A stretch of DNA of 64,000 nt from Sequoia sempervirens (lineage: Eukaryota; Streptophyta; Pinopsida; Cupressales; Cupressaceae). The stretch covers positions 699,232,217 through 699,296,216 of the forward strand of contig VDFB02270651.1 in NCBI GenBank assembly GCA_007258455.2. Reading direction: 5' to 3'. Shown here piece by piece: positions 58,351 to 64,000 of this stretch (positions are counted from its first letter, which is position 1; each line of letters opens with the position of its first letter). A program made the position numbers and the translations under genes. The notes beneath the pieces are model-generated. The model was given only the letters and a program-made list of their open reading frames with translations, was not told where the DNA came from and made no database searches.

Positions 58351-61300
58351 TGTTAGAACACAATGATCTACTAAGAGGGGGGTGAATCATTAGATATTAA
58401 TGATAGGGAGAGGGATTGGAGGAATCACTCACTGATACCCACTCTAGGCCTTTCCTTATTAGACCTCCTTGGTGCTTTGCTTCACCAATCTAACCTATAG
58501 GTTCCTACACATGACTAGGAATCCCTGGTTTCTCTGACCAACCCCTCTTCTACCACAAACTCCAACCACCAAGTTCACCTTGGTTCATTTCCACAATTCT
58601 TCCTTAGCCTTTACACCATACTAAAGGCCAATCTTCCTCAACACTCTATTTACTCTTGCAGGGGTAGTGAAATTTTCTAAAAGGCCTTAAACTATCCTCC
58701 AATGGTTTTTGAAGGTTCACCAAGTCTTCTTCTAACCATCGCTTGCAAGACACCTACTCCTAGGGTTTGGAAGGCTAGTAGCCTTTGAGCCTCTATTAGG
58801 TCTCCTTCAACTCCAAAACAGGTTATAACTATCAAATCTCAAAAGGAATCCCCAAGCTATCTTCAAGGTTTCTAATCCATTTTAAGCCTTCTCAAAGATT
58901 TTCAAGGTTTTGGGCCCTATCTAGCCGTACAGTACTCAAACTTGAAAATGGCCAATCTTTAGGGTTTTCAAGTCTATCCTGGTAGTTTTCACACTTCAAA
59001 TGAGTTTACACACCAAATGAATAAAAGGAACCTTCTCCTTCATGTAGTCACATGTTAACACACCACCCTAACTCCTCCCAGAAGAAAATCCTCCATAACT
59101 GATCACCCCTGCAAATCAAGTGACCTGCACAACAAGTTTTTCCTAGCCGTACCTGCTCTGGCTCGCCTAGGGCATCATCATGCTAGCACATCCTGCATCC
59201 ACACAACTCCTACAAACTACCATATGTACAAGCATGGAGTTAGGGCACATTTCCCAAAAGGCCATACAATTTGTATGGTGGGAAGGTGCTCTAAGCCTCC
59301 ATTTATTCAACACTGCCTGTTTCAGGCCAGCAAACACCAAGAAACCAAAATATTTACAAAAAACACAAGAAAACAAGTGAAATAACTATCTAAAATCTAC
59401 AAGAAGCTCGTAATGGTTTCACTCTACATCCTACACTCAACACAGAAACATATTCAATCCATTTTAGTGCTGTTTAGAAGCAAAAATTAGTAAAAATGCT
59501 CAGAAACACTGTTTTTCTTTAAATTTTCAAATGGCAGTCCATACATTCAAGCTTCCAACCTTTCAATAAGGTTGAGGCAACCTTTTTAAAGGTTCTTCAA
59601 ATATTTAAAGCAACCATAAGCACTTCTTGGCCGCACAAACTCATTTTAGGAATTATTTTGCAAAAATTGCAAAAATTGCTCAAATGACAAGACTTTATTT
59701 TTTAGCATCAACAATGGTCAACATGACCTTATAAGGAAACATAAATAACATCATCCAGATCAACCAAATTCCATAAAGGCACAACAAAACAAAAAAATCA
59801 CTTCCAAAAGCTCCTGATTACCTGGTGCTCCTGCACCAATTAAAGCTTTTAGTTCTTAAAAACTTTGTGTAGATTCAACCTTAAACTCAAATGTGTAGAC
59901 TAAAATACTAATAGATATAACAATGACAAGCACAAAAGGAATCAACACATAACAGAGTGTGTACATGGAAAACCCAAGATGGGAAAAATCACAGTGAGAA
60001 ATGTTGCTAGGAACTATTTTCCTAATCTATCTTCACAAGCATCAAAGTTCAGTTACAATGTTTAGGGTTGCATCCCAAGGAAGCAACAACTCCCTATTTA
60101 GAAGCTACAACTTCAAGGATGCTACAACACCTTGAACTGAGCTAAAATTTAGTATTAATGGAGGAAACTATGCATAACATGGTTCTACTCAACCTATGAT
60201 GCATCCATTCAGTGCATTATATTCTTCTCTATTCTCTCTCACACAACTATAATCATATTCTTCTATTATTATGATTCTTCTTTTCTGTTATAGTTTACAC
60301 CCGCTTCTTCATTCAAGCACACAAACTTACTAACTCTATTTCCTAACTCATGCCTTTGTATATTTCATACAAGTCAAAACCCCTGTTAGGGTTTTTTATT
60401 TACAACCTACATCTACAAATGTTAGAACATTGAGCTACCCACATATTGTTTTTTCCATTAATGATGGCATCCAATTATATTTTCCATATCTCATATCGGG
60501 CTACACACCAATCATCCTTGTTATCAAGAATTTACCAAATTTAGCTCTCTTTTTGACCTAAAAATCCAATATGAATTTAATTTCCTCTATTTTTCATTTG
60601 ATCAGATTTGATTTTGATCAAGCATGTCACTTTTTTGGCACTATCTTCATTAAATTCTCACATGTCAGTTAGTTGGGTGATCTGATTCTGTTAACATGTC
60701 AATCACTGACTTGAAACCCCTATTTACACAGAACAAATCGTCAAGTGTGAACACTGGCCATTGATCATCTTGTAGACTAATCAAAAGGTACAGACACATT
60801 CAAGAGACATCCAAAAGCTCACTATAATCACCAAGAAACTAAACACAAGCTCTGACAACACTATCTAAAGGATTTATCAAATTAGAGCATTTAAAACAAC
60901 ACTGCCATAAAGAAGAGATCACTTCTAGATCACTAAATCAAGAATCATTTGAGTTGAGGGCACATACCACTATTACAAACCTAATTCCAAAATAGTAGAT
61001 CAAATGATGTAAATGTAGAGGAATGCATGGCAAAATACATTCTCTTTGTCATCACCAAAAGTACAGATAAATTATTTTTCACTCTAGTGAACATAACTCA
61101 CTCAACTCATAATACCGAACACTCCAACTTGGAATGTACCATCTTCAAACAAGCCTCTAAATAAATTTCAATCCACAAAAAGGGATATTCAATATGCAAG
61201 AAAGTGGAGCAAGCTACTAGACCTTTCTTACTAGAGGATCAAACTTGGATCATAGCATACCGATGGCTCACTCAAATCTTCATACCAAAGCACCAAAAAA

Positions 61301-61686
61301 TGAGAAATCTTGATGGAACACAGATAAACCCATTATATACCTTATTAGAGATCCACAATACCTAAAGCAAATTAGAAAAGGACTACAAAGTAGATACAAT
61401 TCTCCCAGTCCACAAAAACAAAATTTGTTAGATCAGTTCACAAACCGGTGAACACGACTTTCACTCTTCAACAAACTAGTAGCTACAATCCATGATATAT
61501 CACCCAATGATGTCCTTGAACAATGTTTTCGATCTGCATGGGATCAACATAGTAGAAATGCACATCACACACTAGTGTACATTCTGAACACATACCAAAG
61601 CATATTCTGAACCAATAATTACTTGTGTCCTTTAACTACAAAAACCTATACTATGTTGACATCAATGACAACACCAATTAGACACA
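58351..61686 (-). repeat. 3' LTR of D, about 3.3 kb
   Basis: The plus-strand start TGTTAGAACA carries the copia stem-loop with GAGGGGGGTGAAT (58366-58395). The other end is inferred at 61686, where the minus strand reads TGTGTCTAATTGG after a tract with AAAGGGG. A typical copia LTR phrase, 'atggaaaacccaagatggg', is at 59963. No gene is supported; the short frame pair at 59167-59380 has no domain. Confidence 0.5.
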
Positions 61687-62050
61687 TATTTGCAAAATTA
61701 AACCCCTTTGTCATTGATGGAAACACATGATGCGAAAAACCATCAAAGACAACATCCATTCAATTCTAGCATACTCCTTTATTTTTTTATGATTAGACAA
61801 CTAACACAACTTTTCTTGCACTCGGTTGTCCTTCAATATGCTCTCTTTCACATGACTTGCTCTCCCCCTTTTTCTTAGATTATATAGCCTACACAACATT
61901 TCCTGCACTCTCTCTCCCCCTGAGTTTTTCACATGATGTCTCTCCCCCTTTGACATCAATGAGAAGGGGCACATATTTTCACTCTATTGCTCTGAAAAAA
62001 TTGAAGAGGTACTTTTTTTCCTTGATCCTAGACCCATGTTAGTAATAAAT
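61687..62050 (-). promoter_or_regulatory. D region with repeated polypurine tracts
   Basis: On the minus strand, GACAAAGGGG (61703-61712), AAAAGGGGGAGAGC (61859-61872), TCAGGGGGAGAGAGAG (61909-61924) and CAAAGGGGGAGAGA (61940-61953) occur between the end of pol and the LTR. No gene is present. Confidence 0.55.
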
Positions 62051-63030
62051 AGCTACTCCCCTTGAGGGGTATCCACCACTTCTCAAATATGGTCTATGAA
62101 AATAGGTAATCTAGCAGGTGATATCTCTCCAAAATCAAAACCAAATTCTTTGAATTTTGGATATGTTGTAGATGGATATGTCTAGATTCTAATCCTAGCT
62201 CCACAACCTCTATCATGAAAATATGATAAAATATGGAATTCTTCAATTTCTCTCACTCCAATATGCTTCAATAGAGTTTTCACAATATCAACATATAATT
62301 ATCACAAAGAATGGATATAGGCTCATTGTATTCCACCTTGAGGTCTTTCAATGTCTACTTCATCCATAAGACTTGAGTACAACATGAAGCTGCAACAACA
62401 TATTCTTCTTTTTTAGTAGAAAAGGTGATATAATCTTACTTCTTACTCATCCAAGAGACTATCTTGTTACCCAAAAAGAAAGCTCCTCCACATGTACTCT
62501 TTCTATCATCCACACTTCTTGCCCAATATGCATTAGTGTATGCAGTGAAATTTATTTTTTTTCTTTTGGGATACCATAAGCCATAGTCAATAGTACTTTT
62601 GATGTATCTAAAGATTCTCTTGACTGCATTGACATGTGATTCTATGGGTTCTTCTTGAAACCTAGCTACCATAAAAACCACTTGCATTATATCAGGCCTA
62701 GATGTAGTTAAATATAGTAGACTCCTAATCATAGATCTGTATGTAGTGTGATTTGTAACCGGTGACTCATTAGATTTGCTCAATTTGTAGCCTATGATCA
62801 TGGGTGTACTAACTAGTTTACAATCCTCCATGCAAAACTTCTTAAAATTTTTGTTTTGCATACTTGGTTTGAGATATAAATATACCATTATCATCTTGTG
62901 TAATTTTCAAACCAAGAAAGAAACTTAGTTCTCTGATCATGGAAATTTCACACTCATCTTGCATGGTTGTAGCAAATATTTTTCACATTATATTTCTATT
63001 ACCCCCAAATATAATGTTATCTACATATAT
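62050..63030 (-). pseudogene. Copia pol C-terminus of D: end of reverse transcriptase and RNase H
   Basis: Read down from 63030. IYVDNIIFGGNRN carries the catalytic YVDD motif with its second Asp changed to Asn. After a frame change the main ORF (62894-62436) gives KKFCMEDCKLVSTPMI, YRSMIRSLLYLTTSRPDIM, NAVKRIFRYIKSTIDYGLWY, NAYWARSVDDRKSTCGGAFF and LGNKIVSWMSKK, the standard copia connection and RNase H. Beyond it, YVVAASCCTQVLWMK and EPISILCDN can be read to about 62250. The polymerase core is missing because of the insertion at 63030. It is more intact than pol of A or C, so D is probably younger (inference). Confidence 0.9.
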
Positions 63031-64000
63031 TGTTAAACATGTGTGGAACAACTAAGAGGGGGGTGAATCAGTTGTCACAAAAATACAAACTTAAAACTAA
63101 ACACCTTTTAATTCCACAACCAAACTATTATTTTATTAAGTTATAGCATGAAACACAAATAACAGAAAGTAAATCAACATAATGAACACCTAATTTTTAT
63201 GTAGAAAACTGAATGAGAGAAAAAAAATGGTCATGGTTAAATCACAATATAAAAGATTATAAACAAAATGCGAAGGATCACTACCAAGGGATGACTACCC
63301 AAAAGAGGACTCATTGTCCAAGTAAAAAGGCTCACTGCCTACAAAAGGGACTCACTGTCCAACAAGGAGGCTCACTACCTACAAATACAAAAGAGAACAA
63401 AAGATCCACCATAGCAATTAATGCACATCCACATGATTGTAGAAACCTTCAGTTCATTGCCTTCAACATACTGAAAAACTGGTATCACTACTCACTCACA
63501 CACACACTTCTGCTCTTATGATTTGAGGCTCACTTTCATCAATTTGCATCATACTGTCATACATCTCTTCACAATTCAACTTGCTTTTATACCATCCTTA
63601 ACCTTAGAAACTTTCTCCAAGGTCGGCCACAAATACCTTATTTCATAAATTTAAATTAGGTTGGAAACTCTAAATTCCTGCAATGGAAAAGAATAAGAGT
63701 GGGCCAATAAAAACATTTTTCAAGATAAAAAATAATATCTCAAATCAATCACATGCATCCTTAATTAAATTTTATTCTTCGAATGAAGTGTAAACACCAG
63801 GTCAACCAAACCTAATGAAAACACAAAAGAACATTGATGTACATGCTTCCCAATAAGAAGATGACATGCAGACACCACAACATGCTTCCTTATGCATGAG
63901 ACTACATCTTAGAATCTTCCAGATATATCTACAACAAAACAACAAACTTCCATCACTGAACACCTTTCACCAATCCATCCGGACTGTGCAAACACACACT
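63031..64000 (-). repeat. Copia LTR running off the right edge
   Basis: It starts TGTTAAACAT directly at the break in the reverse transcriptase of D and carries the ACAACTAAGAGG..CAGTTGT stem-loop at 63048-63075. A phrase 'atgtagaaaactgaatgag' matches the position of the usual LTR phrase. A short repeat 'ctcactg..aaa' (63310-63385) resembles a duplicated 20-bp unit. The far end is not in the window. Confidence 0.65.

Larger units (their letters stand above)
58351..63030 (-). mobile_element. Copia element D, 3' half, minus strand
   Basis: The 3' LTR (58351 to about 61686), a region with several polypurine tracts and the C-terminal part of copia pol follow in the order expected on the minus strand. 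The reverse transcriptase is cut at 63030, where another copia LTR begins. No primer binding site flanks 58351, so this is the outer end of the element. Confidence 0.75.

Noticed and set aside
1..64000. Host protein-coding gene, tRNA or rRNA gene
   Set aside because: All recognisable protein similarity belongs to retroelements or their passengers, and I saw no tRNA cloverleaf or rRNA sequence. The tRNA-like strings found are primer binding sites.

Overview
This window is intergenic repeat DNA from a land plant with a large genome, most likely a gymnosperm such as a conifer (inference). It is AT-rich and carries nested, decayed LTR retrotransposons of the Ty1/copia and Ty3/gypsy (Tat-like) types, several with LTRs of 1 to 3.3 kb. 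I found no intact host gene, rRNA, tRNA or CRISPR array. Every long reading frame is broken by stops or frameshifts. Two 100-base N runs (24441-24540 and 49304-49403) are scaffold gaps that fall inside elements.

Layout, left half. A minus-strand copia element (A; LTR 1-908, pol 975-3377 and 7074-7700) is split by a 3.7 kb non-coding LTR element (L, 3383-7068, target duplication tgaat). A plus-strand Tat-like gypsy element (X) abuts A at about 7661. X is interrupted twice. First by a minus-strand copia-type element that keeps gag but no pol (G, 9593-19644, target duplication ctttt), itself carrying a solo LTR (S1, 10029-11291, target duplication attac). Then by a 5' LTR plus leader of another element (E, 21434 to the first gap). 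X pol resumes at 24541-27969 in the unusual order archaeal-type RNase H, RT, RNase H, integrase.

Layout, right half. A GC-rich, LTR-like block with a minus-strand primer binding site (Y, 28893 to about 31180) precedes a very large plus-strand ORF of unknown family (Z, 31338-35430). Z ends at a polypurine tract and an LTR (W, 35539-36399) that is followed by its own primer binding site. A plus-strand copia element (C, 36505-48126) carries a 4.7 kb insertion of unclear class (Q, 38365-43066, target duplication tgatg). A minus-strand Tat fragment with the usual RT, RNase H, archaeal RNase H order (T, 48127-49303) runs to the second gap. Then come an element with an antisense plant-mobile-domain ORF and a 3' LTR of the S1 family (P, 49404-53905), an unrecognised decayed ORF (53906-55036), a terminal-inverted-repeat element (55042-55862), an X-related LTR (55863-57452), a minus-strand copia end (D, 58351-63030) and one more copia LTR running off the window (63031-64000).

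The window works as a record of successive insertions rather than a set of cooperating genes. Its most interesting content is structural: a covarying stem-loop next to the primer binding end of several unrelated copia LTRs; a second dispersed stem-loop module in X-type LTRs; a hairpin array in element L; a hairpin-rich leader in front of the antisense plant mobile domain ORF; two gypsy elements with opposite RNase H domain orders; and stop codons strongly biased to TAG, as expected from decay of methylated CHG sites.
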